Assembly (NCBI GenBank): GCA_900545275.1
Contig: UQYG01000004.1
Span: 118,758-182,757 of the forward strand
Direction of reading: 5' to 3'
DNA: 64,000 bases
DNA from: an uncultured Sutterella sp.
GTDB taxonomy: Bacteria; Pseudomonadota; Gammaproteobacteria; Burkholderiales; Burkholderiaceae_F
Shown: positions 33,271 through 42,380 of the stretch, one piece after another
How positions within the stretch are numbered: the first letter of the stretch is position 1
Layout: every line of letters starts with the position of its first letter
The notes under the pieces: generated by a model
What the model was told of the DNA's origin: nothing
Databases searched by the model: none
What the model saw: the letters and a program-made list of their open reading frames with translations, nothing else
Made by a program: the position numbers and the translations under genes

Positions 33271-34692
33271 ATGTACGATCCGAAATCCCGCGTGGCCGAA
33301 GAGTTCATCTGTCACGAAGAAATTCTCGACACGCTCGCCTACGCCGAAGAACACAAGCACGACCGTCCCCTGATCGATTCGCTTCTGGAAAAAGCGGCTG
33401 CCTTCCGCGGCCTCACGCACCGTGAAGCGGCCGTGCTCCTCGCCTGCGACCTGGAAGACGTCAACCAGAAGATCCTCGACACGGCCGTGCGCGTGAAGGA
33501 ACACATCTACGGCACCCGCATCGTTCTCTTTGCGCCGCTCTACCTCTCGAACTACTGCGTCAACACCTGCACGTACTGCCCGTACCACGCGAAGAACAAG
33601 CACATCCAGCGCAAGAAGCTCACGCAGGAAGAAATCGAACGCGAAGTCATCGCTCTGCAGGACCTCGGCCACAAGCGTCTTCTTCTCGAAGCGGGCGAAC
33701 ATCAGAAGTACAACCCGATCGAATACATCCTCGAATCCATCAAGACGATCTATTCGATCAAGCACAAGAACGGCGCCATTCGCCGTCTGAACGTCAACAT
33801 CGCCGCGACGACGGTCGAAAACTACCGCAAGCTCCACGAAGCGCAGATCGGTACCTATCAGCTCTTCCAGGAAACCTATCACAAGGAAAGCTACAAGCTT
33901 CTTCATCCGAAGGGACCGAAGTCCGACTACGCCTACCACACCGAAGCGCACGATCGCGCCATGGAAGGCGGCATCGACGACGTGGGCCTCGGCGTTCTCT
34001 TCGGCCTTGAACACTGCCAGTACGACTTCGTGGGCCTCCTCATGCACGCCGAACACCTCGAAGCCGTTTGGGGCGTGGGTCCGCACACGATTTCGGTGCC
34101 GCGCATCTGCCCGGCTGACGACATCGACCCGAACACCTTCAGCAACGCGGTTCCGGACGACCTCTTCCTCAAGATCGTGGCGCTCATCCGCCTCGCCGTT
34201 CCCTACACCGGCATGATCATGTCGACGCGCGAAAGCGCCCGCATCCGCACGGAAGCGCTCCGTCTCGGCATCTCGCAGATTTCGGGGGGCTCCCGCACTT
34301 CGGTGGGCGGCTACACGCTCGAACCCGAAGACGAAGGCGAAAACACGGCGCAGTTCGAAACGTCCGACCGCCGCAGTCTCGACCAGATCGTCAAGTGGCT
34401 CCTCGAAAACAAGTACCTGCCCTCCTTCTGCACGGCCTGCTACCGCGCCGGCCGCACGGGCGACCGCTTCATGCAGTTCGCGAAGACGGGCGAAATCGCC
34501 ACCTACTGCCAGGCCAACGCCGTGATGACGATCAAGGAATACCTCTGCGACTACGCTTCGGCCGCGACGCGCAAGGCGGGCGAAGAGGTGCTCAAGGCGG
34601 AACTCCCGAAGATCCCGCACGAAAAGATCCGCGCCGCCGCGGAAAAGCGCTTGATCCGCATCGAGGCCGGTGAGCGTGACTTCCGCTTCTGA
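33271..34692 (+). CDS. hydG: HydG, radical-SAM tyrosine lyase of [FeFe]-hydrogenase maturation
   Basis: 473 residues from ATG 33271 (GGAGA upstream), the usual HydG length. Radical-SAM CX3CX2C at Cys96-100-103 (CVNTCTYCPYH) and the HydG-specific C-terminal CX2CX22C motif (CTACYRAG to ATYCQANA) that holds the auxiliary cluster. This distinguishes it from ThiH. HydG splits tyrosine to supply CO and cyanide for the H-cluster precursor. hydE, hydF and a hydrogenase are absent from the window. The gene is alone, between its own repeat-bearing promoter and a strong terminator. Confidence 0.93.
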   Translation: MYDPKSRVAEEFICHEEILDTLAYAEEHKHDRPLIDSLLEKAAAFRGLTHREAAVLLACDLEDVNQKILDTAVRVKEHIYGTRIVLFAPLYLSNYCVNTCTYCPYHAKNKHIQRKKLTQEEIEREVIALQDLGHKRLLLEAGEHQKYNPIEYILESIKTIYSIKHKNGAIRRLNVNIAATTVENYRKLHEAQIGTYQLFQETYHKESYKLLHPKGPKSDYAYHTEAHDRAMEGGIDDVGLGVLFGLEHCQYDFVGLLMHAEHLEAVWGVGPHTISVPRICPADDIDPNTFSNAVPDDLFLKIVALIRLAVPYTGMIMSTRESARIRTEALRLGISQISGGSRTSVGGYTLEPEDEGENTAQFETSDRRSLDQIVKWLLENKYLPSFCTACYRAGRTGDRFMQFAKTGEIATYCQANAVMTIKEYLCDYASAATRKAGEEVLKAELPKIPHEKIRAAAEKRLIRIEAGERDFRF

Positions 34693-34714
34693 TATTTAGC
34701 TACCTGCTAAAACC

Positions 34715-34752
34715 GAGGCCCTTCGACTCGCATCGAAGGGCCTCTGCTTTTT
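34715..34752 (+). terminator. Rho-independent terminator after hydG
   Basis: Perfect 12-bp stem GAGGCCCTTCGA / TCGAAGGGCCTC followed by TGCTTTTT. Confidence 0.93.
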
Positions 34753-35029
34753 CGGGCTTGGAACGCCTCCGCTCGGACAGGCTGGTTCTCGAAGGCAGTA
34801 TGTGCATTTTTTGCACATACCGCATCTTGTGTCGTATCACCCAACCAAACCCAATCGACAGGCTACGGCTTATTCGGAGCCCGACCGAGAAGTTCGTCTC
34901 CGGGGAATTCCGGGCAACTATTAAAAATTCTTTAATAGTTGCCACCTTGCAAAGTTCCCCGCCTCATAGAGTTCTTCCGGCTGAGGCCCAGTCGCTTCGG
35001 CCACGAAGCGAGTTTTGAGATTTGTTGAG
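34753..35029. other. Non-coding stretch with two perfect inverted repeats
   Basis: No convincing gene. It contains GTATGTGCA-N5-TGCACATAC (34798-34820) and a 13-bp-arm palindrome (34913-34943; left arm GGCAACTATTAAA, five-base centre). Both are AT-richer than the surroundings. Neither is next to a recognisable start codon. They may be binding sites, a small RNA or a mobile-element remnant. Confidence 0.5.
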
Positions 35030-35605
35030 TCAGTCTTCTTCCTTGTGGACCGCTTCGAACTGCTTCATGCGCTCGGTGACGAGTCCGAGATCGCGGTCGA
35101 TCGCTTCGAGCCGGTCGCGCATCTCCTTGATGTCCTCGGGGTCGGCCTCGATCTCTTCGAGATAGGCGACTTCGCGCTCGATTTCGTCGCTCTGCTTGCC
35201 GAGCGCCATGTAGGCTTCTTCAAAGTCCTTCTCAGTGAGGGCCGACAAGGGAGCGGAGAGGACGCGTTTTGCGGCGGGCATGACGTCGCGCCCGCGCATC
35301 TCCTGAGCGGACGCGAGAATGGCGCGCATTTCCGCCTCGGCCGTGAGCAGCGCCGGATCGTTCGGATTCCATTCGAGCGCGTCGTACTCCTCGGGCTTCA
35401 TCGGACGGGGACCCGCATCCTCGACGACCGTCTCGGATCGTTTCCCCTCGGGCGCACCCGCGGGAGAGGATTCCTCTCCCCACGTCCAGGTGAGCGTCCC
35501 GATCGAGACGGGACCGTCTTCGGCGCGGATCGTGAGCGTCTCTCCGGTCTCGAGGTTTTTCAGAAGAAGTCGGCCTTCCGGCAGTACGGCGGCAAAACGG
35601 GGCAT
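35030..35605 (-). CDS. Uncharacterised protein with C-terminal coiled coil
   Basis: 191 residues from ATG 35605 (AGGA about eight bases upstream). I do not recognise the family. The first 30 residues look like beta strands (FAAVLPEGRLLLKNLETGETLTI), the middle is low-complexity, and residues about 120-191 are predicted helical coiled coil rich in Glu and Asp. No signal peptide or membrane helix. Isolated gene facing hydG. Confidence 0.65.
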   Translation of the reverse strand: MPRFAAVLPEGRLLLKNLETGETLTIRAEDGPVSIGTLTWTWGEESSPAGAPEGKRSETVVEDAGPRPMKPEEYDALEWNPNDPALLTAEAEMRAILASAQEMRGRDVMPAAKRVLSAPLSALTEKDFEEAYMALGKQSDEIEREVAYLEEIEADPEDIKEMRDRLEAIDRDLGLVTERMKQFEAVHKEED

Positions 35606-35854
35606 GGAAACTGTCCTCAAAAGGTGTCTACCGAAAAACTACCGAATCCGAACGCTCTTGGCAAGGATCTTGAAGGCCAACGAATTCCCGGCCGTCCTTT
35701 TTGTCGTTTTCTCTTTCCCCGCGGCAGAGCGTTTCAGGCAACAATCGCGTCCGATCGGACGAAACGCCCGGTGCGCGCCGCGCCACAATGATGGGCGAAA
35801 AGGAGCGTTCTTGAAGACGCCCCCAAAAAACACGTCGATCACAAGGAGACAAAC

Positions 35855-36277
35855 ATGTCCGAAATCCACAAGGCCCCGCACGACACGATTTTTGAACAGG
35901 GTCCCATCAATCCCTACGGGAAGTTCTTCACCGGCACGTCCTACCTCACGATGCTGAGCGAAAACGACGACGTCTTCCACGCCCCGATCGGAAACGTCAC
36001 CTTCGAACCGGGCACGAGAACGCACTGGCACGTCCACTCGGGCGGTCAGATCCTGCTCGTTCTCGCGGGCGAAGGCTTCGTGCAGTTCGAAGGCGAAGCC
36101 CCGCGCGTGATCCGCAAGGGCGACGTCGTTCGCATTCCGCCGGAAGTGAAGCACTGGCACGGCGCGGGCGCCAAGACCTGGATGACCCACATCTCGATCG
36201 AACCCAACGTCCCGAACAACCGCTGCACGTGGCTCGAAGCGGTCTCGGACGAAGACTACGCCAAAGCCGTCGCGTAA
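35855..36277 (+). CDS. Cupin-domain protein
   Basis: 140 residues with AAGGAGA upstream. Single-domain cupin: motif 1 GTRTHWHVHSGGQILLVLAGEG and motif 2 GDVVRIPPEVKHWHGAG (landmarks at about residues 51 and 90), with the His-x-His and later His as metal ligands. It resembles the cupins associated with carboxymuconolactone-decarboxylase-type or quinol-related proteins. Function unknown. Monocistronic; the AraC gene faces it. Confidence 0.88.
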   Translation: MSEIHKAPHDTIFEQGPINPYGKFFTGTSYLTMLSENDDVFHAPIGNVTFEPGTRTHWHVHSGGQILLVLAGEGFVQFEGEAPRVIRKGDVVRIPPEVKHWHGAGAKTWMTHISIEPNVPNNRCTWLEAVSDEDYAKAVA

Positions 36278-36293
36278 GAAAAAGACGCTCTTG

Positions 36294-36331
36294 AAAAAAA
36301 GGACCGCGCTTTCCGGCAGGAGGCGCGGCCC
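36294..36331. terminator. Bidirectional terminator between cupin and AraC genes
   Basis: Nine-bp stem GGACCGCGC / GCGCGGCCC (one G-T pair); on the reverse strand it is followed by seven T. Confidence 0.85.
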
Positions 36332-36349
36332 TCGTCTTCTCGGTTTTCG

Positions 36350-37303
36350 TCAGCTCATGGGAACGCCTTCGGGCGTCACGTGATTTTTCATGACCCGCAC
36401 GCTCTTCTTCGGAGGCGTGCCGAAGAGCTTCTTGTAGTCGCGCGAGAACTGCGTCGCGCTCGCGTAGCCCACGGCATAGGCCGCCTGCGAAGCGTCGAAG
36501 TTCTTGACGAGCATGAGGCGCTGCGCCTCATGGAGCTTCAGGCGCTTGTGGTACTGCAGAGGCGAGAGGCTCGTCACCGCCTTGAAGTGCCGATGGAAGG
36601 TCGAAGGCGCCATGTGGGCTCGGTCGGCCATCTCCTCGATCGACATGCTCGCCGTGACGTTCGCCTTGATCCACTCGATCGCCTGTCCGATGCGGTTGCT
36701 CTGCGAATCCTGCGTGAAGGCGGCGGCAAGGGCCGGCCCCTGCGGACCGAGAAGCGCGCGGAAGTGGATTTCGCGCAGAAGCATCGGAGCCATCACCTCG
36801 ATTTCGTCCGGACGGTCAAGGAGCTGCATAAGACGCAGGAAGACTTCGAGAAGGTCCGGATCGGAGCGCTCGAGCCCGATCGCCTGCAGATTCGTGCAGC
36901 GCGACCCCAGACGCACGCGGGGAATCAGCTCGCGAAGCACCTCTTCGTCGAGCGCAATCGAAACCGCGATGAAGGGATGCTCCTTCGTCGCCCCCACCAC
37001 CTGCCACATCGCGGGCATGTCCACGAGGGTGTAGAGCATGTCGCCCGCACCGTATTCATAAACGCGGTTCCCCACGATGGAGCGTTTGCGCCCCGAGAGC
37101 ATCACGCCGAGCGAGCGGCGGTAGACGCAGCGCTCCGAGGCGTTTCGTTCGTCGCGCACCGATATGTCCAGTCCGGAAACGGCGGTCGAAAACTGACCGA
37201 CCCGTCCCTGCGCAACCTTCATCACCCATTCGATGAGCGCGTCGTTGAGCGTCTTCACCCGAGCGGCGCGTTCGGCTGTCGTTTCTTGCATCAAATGTCC
37301 CAT
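36350..37303 (-). CDS. AraC-family transcription regulator with AraC_N domain
   Basis: 317 residues from ATG 37303, chosen for GGAGAG seven bases upstream; the frame continues to 37414. N-terminal AraC_N-type cupin region (VYRRSLGVMLSGRKRSIVGN). C-terminal double HTH: MSIEEMADRAHMAPSTFHRHFKAVTSLSPLQYHKRLKL and FDASQAAYAVGYASATQFSRDYKKLFG (landmarks). It activates or represses, usually, a neighbouring metabolic gene; the candidates are the cupin and the zinc dehydrogenase nearby. The effector is unknown. Confidence 0.88.
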   Translation of the reverse strand: MGHLMQETTAERAARVKTLNDALIEWVMKVAQGRVGQFSTAVSGLDISVRDERNASERCVYRRSLGVMLSGRKRSIVGNRVYEYGAGDMLYTLVDMPAMWQVVGATKEHPFIAVSIALDEEVLRELIPRVRLGSRCTNLQAIGLERSDPDLLEVFLRLMQLLDRPDEIEVMAPMLLREIHFRALLGPQGPALAAAFTQDSQSNRIGQAIEWIKANVTASMSIEEMADRAHMAPSTFHRHFKAVTSLSPLQYHKRLKLHEAQRLMLVKNFDASQAAYAVGYASATQFSRDYKKLFGTPPKKSVRVMKNHVTPEGVPMS

Positions 37304-37502
37304 TTTTTTCTCTCCGCGAATCGTTTTGTCGGTCTTCAGAGAAAGAGTTGCTGAAAGAGCTCGGTCTTCTCTCCCTTCTTCTCTACCTATCTCATTATCC
37401 AAAAGAAAAGACAAGTTTTCTTATCCGATCCTGCTTTCCTGGAGATATTTTCTCTTTTTCACTCTTTGCCGGCAATCTTTCGGGAAAGATACCCATTCCC
37501 GC

Positions 37503-37508
37503 TACAAT
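37503..37508 (+). promoter_or_regulatory. Candidate -10 TACAAT for the purine permease
   Basis: CGC-TACAAT, 34 bases before the ATG. GGCAATCTTTCGGGA lies upstream with CGGGA 22 bp before TACAAT; the same arrangement occurs at 50388-50415. Confidence 0.45.
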
Positions 37509-37542
37509 GTTTCCTTTCGTCCTTTCTCCTCGAAAACCCGAA

Positions 37543-38874
37543 ATGTCCAACCCCAACAACGCACGATCCTTCGGTCTTCTCGAGCGGCTTTTCCGTCTGA
37601 ATGAACACGGAACTTCCGTTCGCCAGGAATTCTTCGGCGGCCTCACGTCCTTCATGGCGTGCTGCTACCTCATCTTCGTGATTCCCTCCATGCTCGCCGA
37701 CGCCGGCATGGACCGCACCGCCGTCACGGGCGCCGTCGTTCTGACGACGATCGTCGTGACCCTTATCATGGGACTCTGGGCGAACTATCCGGTGGTCGTG
37801 GCCCCGGGCCTCGGCATCACCGCCTTCTTCGCGTACTACGTCTGCGGCCCCGCGGGCTTCAGCTGGCAGGCCGGTCTCGGCGCCGTCCTCGTCTCGGGCA
37901 TGGTCTTCTTTCTCCTCACCGTCACGCGCATCCGACAGTGGATCGTCGACTCGGTCCCGAAGGATCTCAAGTACGCAATCGTCGTGGGGATCGGCACCTT
38001 CATCGCCTTCATCGGCTTCAAGAACTGCGGGATCGTCGTCTCGAACGAATCGACCTCGGTCGCGCTCGGCGACCTCACCGACCCCAAGGTGCTCCTCGCG
38101 CTCTTCGGCTTCTTCCTCACCGCGGTTCTCAACGTGATGGGCATCCGCGCCGCCATGATCATCGGCATTCTCGCGACGACGGCGCTCGGCGTCGTCACGG
38201 GCCACGCCTCGCTTCCCGAAGGCTCCTGGCTCTCGGCGGGTTTCCCCGACATCTCGAAGACCTTCTTTCAGCTCGACCTCCCGGGCGCCTTGAGCCACGG
38301 ACTCTTCACCATCATCTTCACCCTTACGATGGTGGACCTCTTCGACAACATGGGGGTGCTCATCGGCGTCGCCCGCAAGGCGGGCCTCATGAAGGACGAT
38401 GGCTCCATCCGCAATCTCGACCGAGCCTTCATTTCCGACTCGATCGGCACGATGCTCTCGTCGGTCTTCGGGACCACGACCGCCACGAGCTACCTCGAAA
38501 GCGCCGCGGGCGCCGTCGCTGGCGCGCGTACGGGCCTTTCGAACGTCTTCGCCGCGGGCTTCTTCGCTCTCGCGCTCTTCTTCATCCCGCTCATCGCGAT
38601 CGTCCCGGTCTACGCGACCGCTCCGATCCTCATTCTCGTGGGCGCCTTCATGATGCAGGAGTGCGTGCACATCCGCTTTGACCGTCTCGAAATTGCGATC
38701 CCGGCCTTCCTCACGATCGTCGGGATGCCGCTTACCTACAACATCGCGACGGGCTTCGGTTTCGGCTTCGTCTCCTACACGATCATCGCCGTGCTCACGG
38801 GCCGCGCCCGCGAAGTGCATCCCGTCATGTACATCGTTTCGATCGCCTTTGCGATCAACTTTGCGCTGCGCTGA
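37543..38874 (+). CDS. NCS2-family purine permease (AzgA-like)
   Basis: 443 residues from ATG 37543. Typical NCS2 fold with about 12-14 membrane segments. Family signatures: MACCYLIFVIPSMLADAGM, APGLGITAFFAYYV and the substrate-site region GTTTATSYLESAAGAVAGARTGL of adenine/guanine/hypoxanthine permeases of the AzgA group. Imports purine bases by proton symport. Single gene with promoter and strong terminator; no purine-catabolic genes nearby. Confidence 0.9.
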   Translation: MSNPNNARSFGLLERLFRLNEHGTSVRQEFFGGLTSFMACCYLIFVIPSMLADAGMDRTAVTGAVVLTTIVVTLIMGLWANYPVVVAPGLGITAFFAYYVCGPAGFSWQAGLGAVLVSGMVFFLLTVTRIRQWIVDSVPKDLKYAIVVGIGTFIAFIGFKNCGIVVSNESTSVALGDLTDPKVLLALFGFFLTAVLNVMGIRAAMIIGILATTALGVVTGHASLPEGSWLSAGFPDISKTFFQLDLPGALSHGLFTIIFTLTMVDLFDNMGVLIGVARKAGLMKDDGSIRNLDRAFISDSIGTMLSSVFGTTTATSYLESAAGAVAGARTGLSNVFAAGFFALALFFIPLIAIVPVYATAPILILVGAFMMQECVHIRFDRLEIAIPAFLTIVGMPLTYNIATGFGFGFVSYTIIAVLTGRAREVHPVMYIVSIAFAINFALR

Positions 38875-38893
38875 TTCTTCGGAAATTTCGAGT

Positions 38894-38937
38894 AAGCAAA
38901 AGGTCGTCCGGATTGATGCCGGGCGGCCTTTTTGCTT
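38894..38937 (+). terminator. Rho-independent terminator
   Basis: Long stem, AAGCAAAAGG...CCGG pairing with CCGG...CCTTTTTGCTT; the right arm itself contains the T-run. Confidence 0.88.
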
Positions 38938-39099
38938 GTATCCCGAGTAGAAAACGTTTTTCCTGAAGCGCCACATCGAGGCAGTACGAACTAAAAGTTC
39001 ACGCCCGTGTAAAAACTTGAACTTCCGAAACCGCCTTCTTTTCCCTACGATGCAGTCATCCGAAGACGTTCTCCAACCCTTACAGGAAGGCACATCGTA

Positions 39100-40161
39100 A
39101 TGACTGAAATGATGAAGGCGGCCGTTCTCGTCGGCCCCGAAAAGATCGAAACGAAGCTCGAACCCGTTCCCGAAATGAAGGCGGGCGACATCCGCATCCG
39201 CGTGTCCGCCACGGGCGTATGCGGATCCGACATCCACATGTGGAAAACGGGCAAAGGCTGGAATCCGAACCACAAGGGCGATTTCTGGATGGGCCACGAA
39301 TTCTGCGGCGTCGTCGAAGACCCGGGCACGAGTGACTTTGAAGTGGGCGACCGCGTCGTCTTCTGGGCGAACCTCTACTGCGGCGAATGCGACATGTGCC
39401 GCGCCGGTCAGGAACACCTCTGCCGCGAAGTGAACGGCACGAACTACATCGGGTTCGTGTGCAACGGCGCCTACGCCGAAAAGTTCGTGGGGCCCGCCCG
39501 CCTCGCCTACAAGCTCCCCGACACGGTGTCGGACGTCGACGCCGCGCTGTTCGATCCCCTGATGGTGGCCTATCACGCCGTGCATCTCTCGAACATGAAG
39601 CTTCACGACAAGGTGCTCGTCGTGGGCTCGGGCATCATCGCGCAGCTCATGGGCGACCTTGCGAAGACCGCCGGCGCGTCGCTTGTCGCGATGTCGAAGA
39701 CGAACGACCGCAAGCTCGCCAAGGCCCGCGAAATGGGCAAGTTCGACTGCTACCTCGACGGCAAGGACCCGAACCGCCGCGCCGTCTACGAAGAAGTCTC
39801 GAAGGGAGGCTTTGACGTGGTCTTCGAAGCGGTGGGGAGCGAATCGGCGCTTGCCGCCGCCATGGACGCAGTGAAAGCGAGCGGCACGATCGTCACGGTC
39901 GGCAACACCATCGATCCGACGATTCCGTTCGACATCAACCGCCTCGTCCTGCACGAAATCCGCCTGGTCGGAAGCGTCTCCTGCACCCGCAAGGAGTTTA
40001 AGGAAACGATCGACCTCATCGCGAGCGGCATGATCAAGCCCGAACGCTACGTGACCGACATCGTTCCCGTCGAAGGCATGCAGAAGGCCTTCGAGCGCCT
40101 CACGTCCCGCACCGATCCGGTCCTGAAGATCGTGATGAAGCCCGACGCCCAAGTCGATTGA
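39100..40161 (+). CDS. Zinc-dependent medium-chain alcohol/polyol dehydrogenase
   Basis: 353 residues; AGGAAGG upstream. Catalytic zinc ligands in VCGSDIH and GHEFCG; structural zinc loop CGECDMCRAGQEHLC; Rossmann motif VLVVGSGIIAQLM. The PHKGD/WMGHEF arrangement resembles the sorbitol / threonine / butanediol dehydrogenase branch. NAD(P)-dependent oxidation of a secondary alcohol is the likely reaction. It is followed by the exported esterase at 80 bp. Confidence 0.88.
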   Translation: MTEMMKAAVLVGPEKIETKLEPVPEMKAGDIRIRVSATGVCGSDIHMWKTGKGWNPNHKGDFWMGHEFCGVVEDPGTSDFEVGDRVVFWANLYCGECDMCRAGQEHLCREVNGTNYIGFVCNGAYAEKFVGPARLAYKLPDTVSDVDAALFDPLMVAYHAVHLSNMKLHDKVLVVGSGIIAQLMGDLAKTAGASLVAMSKTNDRKLAKAREMGKFDCYLDGKDPNRRAVYEEVSKGGFDVVFEAVGSESALAAAMDAVKASGTIVTVGNTIDPTIPFDINRLVLHEIRLVGSVSCTRKEFKETIDLIASGMIKPERYVTDIVPVEGMQKAFERLTSRTDPVLKIVMKPDAQVD

Positions 40162-40241
40162 CGACGACCCGCGCCGCGCGCAAACTTCTCCCGTGTGCGC
40201 GCGGCGCATTCTTTTTTCGCTTTCGTTCTCCGTTTCGCATC

Positions 40242-41288
40242 ATGAAGAAATCCCTTCTTTCGCTCACGCTCTCTCTCGCGCTTTCTTTTGCGGCGGCCCT
40301 CCCCGCTTCGGCTGCGGCCCGCGCGGACGCTCCCTTCCCCGCTCCCGCGACGGTAAGCGCCGAAATGGCAAAGAGCGTCGCCGCACCCGCGCCCGACCTC
40401 TGGCTCACCGGCGAGAAGTCGCCCGAGGCCGTGAGCGCCATCGCGAAGGACTATGCGGCGGGAGCCGGTCCGGCCGCCCTCGCGCTCGCCCAAGAGTACG
40501 GCGTGCGCGTCGAAGAGGGAACGCTCGGGGGCGTGCGCGTCTATACGCTCACGCCGAAAACCCTGGCGAAAGAGAAGGCCGACAAGGTGATCTTCTACAT
40601 CCACGGAGGCGGCTACATCCTCGGACACGGGATCTCGGGAATCGGCGAAGGCGTGCTGATGGCGGGACTCGAAGGCTACAAGGTCGTCTGCGTCGACTAC
40701 CGCATGGCGCCCGAGCATCCCTACCCGGCCGCGATCGACGACGCCTTCCGCGCCTACCAGGCGCTTCTCAAAACGACGCCCGCCGAAAACGTCGCCGTCT
40801 TCGGAACGTCGACGGGCGGCGCCATGACGCTCATCCTCGGCGTCCAGGCGGCGCGTGCGGGGACTCCGATGCCCGGAGCCCTCATCGCGGGGACGCCCTG
40901 GACGGACCTCACAAAAACGGGCGACACCTACGTGACGAACGACGGCGTCGACAACATTCTCGGCACCTACGACAAGCTCATCCGCACGGCGGCGGAACTT
41001 TACGCTGGCGGCGCCGACATGAAGGATCCGCTCCTCTCCCCCGTCTACGCGGAAGATTCGGCGATAGCGAAGTTCCCGCCCACGCTCCTTCTCTCGGGCA
41101 CGCGCGACCTCTTTTTGAGCAACACCGTGCGCATGCACGAAAAGCTGCTCCTTGCCGATCGCCACGCCGAACTCATCGTCTACGAAGCGCTCTCGCACGC
41201 GCAGTACTACCTCAATCCGAAAGCCCCCGAAACGAAGACGCACTACCGTCTTCTCGGGAAGTTCCTCGAGCGCGTCCTCGACGACTGA
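40242..41288 (+). CDS. Exported alpha/beta hydrolase (HSL/GDXG esterase family)
   Basis: 348 residues from ATG 40242. Signal peptide to about PASAAARAD. Oxyanion motif YIHGGGYILGHG, nucleophile Ser in FGTSTGGAM, acid in SGTRDLFLS, His in EALSHAQYYL. These are the four hallmarks of hormone-sensitive-lipase-type esterases. Probably periplasmic hydrolysis of short esters. Ends with a terminator. Confidence 0.88.
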   Translation: MKKSLLSLTLSLALSFAAALPASAAARADAPFPAPATVSAEMAKSVAAPAPDLWLTGEKSPEAVSAIAKDYAAGAGPAALALAQEYGVRVEEGTLGGVRVYTLTPKTLAKEKADKVIFYIHGGGYILGHGISGIGEGVLMAGLEGYKVVCVDYRMAPEHPYPAAIDDAFRAYQALLKTTPAENVAVFGTSTGGAMTLILGVQAARAGTPMPGALIAGTPWTDLTKTGDTYVTNDGVDNILGTYDKLIRTAAELYAGGADMKDPLLSPVYAEDSAIAKFPPTLLLSGTRDLFLSNTVRMHEKLLLADRHAELIVYEALSHAQYYLNPKAPETKTHYRLLGKFLERVLDD

Positions 41289-41290
41289 TC

Positions 41291-41345
41291 GAAGGGCGAG
41301 ACGCCCGTCGGGCGCCCGGCCGCGAGCCGAGGCGCCCTTCTTTTT
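41291..41345 (+). terminator. Terminator after the esterase
   Basis: Outer arms GAAGGGCG / CGCCCTTC enclose a GC-rich inner part, followed by TTTTT. Confidence 0.75.
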
Positions 41346-41370
41346 AAGTTTGCTCGCGGGTTCGCCTTGC

Positions 41371-41376
41371 TACAAT
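41371..41376 (+). promoter_or_regulatory. Candidate extended -10 (TTGCTACAAT)
   Basis: 33 bases before the GTG of the next gene. Confidence 0.5.
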
Positions 41377-41409
41377 GAGTCCTCTCTTTTTCCACTGCCC
41401 CGAGAAACC

Positions 41410-42360
41410 GTGACGCATCTCTTCGACATACCGGGCCTTGAACTCACGCCCGTCGAACCGATCGAACCAGACGATCTGCCGCTTTCGCTCGAGCGAAACG
41501 GCATCGTTCTTTGCGTTCGGATTGAAAATCCGGACCCCTCGGACGAAAACATGGCGGTGGCGCTCCTCCCCGCCGACGCAAAGCTCCGAATCCTGAGCAT
41601 CCGCGACGCCCACCGCAGAAGCCAAAGCCTGTGGGCCCGCATGCTCCTTGCGCTCCTCTCGCACCGCTCGGGCGTAGGGCTCTACGAGCACCCGCCCTAC
41701 GGTCCGCGCGCCAAGAACCCTGGAAAGAACCTGCAGTACGTCTCGATCGCCCACACGAAGCTCTACGCCGCCGCGGCCATGACGCCGCAACCGGTCGGCA
41801 TCGACGCGGAGTTCTGCCGGAAACTGCGCGACCCCGAGGCGATCTGCGAATACGCCTTCCCGCCCGAAGTGGCCGCCTACACGCTCGAACAGCTCGAAGG
41901 CGAGAACGACTTTCCCGAAGTTCTTCCCTTCTATGCCCTCTGGGGCATGCGCGAAGCGACGATCAAGCTCAACGCCCCCTACGGGGACTTTCGGCTCTCG
42001 CTCGCCGACGCTCCCTTCGACACCACCATGCCGGTGTTGAGGGAGACGCGCACGAACGAAATTCTCTATCCGCGCTTCTACGTGACCGGAAACGGCCACT
42101 GGGGCGGGCTCTGCCAGGGCTTTGAAGACCCCGACGCCGAAAATCCTCCGGAAGAAAACCCCACCATTCTCACGGTCGTGACGATCGCCCCGATGGTGCA
42201 CGGCGAAGTGCGGATGCAGGACCTTCTCCGATACTTCGAGAAGCACTGCCCGCGCGCCTGGGAGCGCGCGAAAAAGGCCGTTTCCCTCGGCGTCGCGCAC
42301 GACCCGACCGCCCCCGAATGGGAGCGTCTGAACGAAACTGCGGTCGAGTGGCCGCTCTGA
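41410..42360 (+). CDS. 4'-phosphopantetheinyl-transferase-like protein
   Basis: 316 residues from GTG 41410. Sfp-type signatures: YVSIAHTKLYAAAAM, then VGIDAEFCRKLRD (the Asp and Glu of the Mg site) and LWGMREATIKLN, which corresponds to the W-x-x-(K/R)EA-x-x-K motif. Such enzymes load phosphopantetheine on ACP or carrier proteins. With the methyltransferase following, and the aryl-polyene-type ketosynthase elsewhere in the window, a role in a polyene or pigment pathway is possible. The protein is longer than Sfp (about 230), with an extra C-terminal part. Confidence 0.72.
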   Translation: MTHLFDIPGLELTPVEPIEPDDLPLSLERNGIVLCVRIENPDPSDENMAVALLPADAKLRILSIRDAHRRSQSLWARMLLALLSHRSGVGLYEHPPYGPRAKNPGKNLQYVSIAHTKLYAAAAMTPQPVGIDAEFCRKLRDPEAICEYAFPPEVAAYTLEQLEGENDFPEVLPFYALWGMREATIKLNAPYGDFRLSLADAPFDTTMPVLRETRTNEILYPRFYVTGNGHWGGLCQGFEDPDAENPPEENPTILTVVTIAPMVHGEVRMQDLLRYFEKHCPRAWERAKKAVSLGVAHDPTAPEWERLNETAVEWPL

Positions 42361-42380
42361 ATCGCCTTCGGAACCCGAAC

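Noticed and set aside
33271..34692. Annotation as ThiH
   Set aside because: The C-terminal CX2CX22C motif is specific to HydG, and no thiamine genes are adjacent.
37459..40209. A 916-codon reverse frame
   Set aside because: It is antisense to the purine permease and the zinc dehydrogenase; composition is typical of GC-rich shadow frames.
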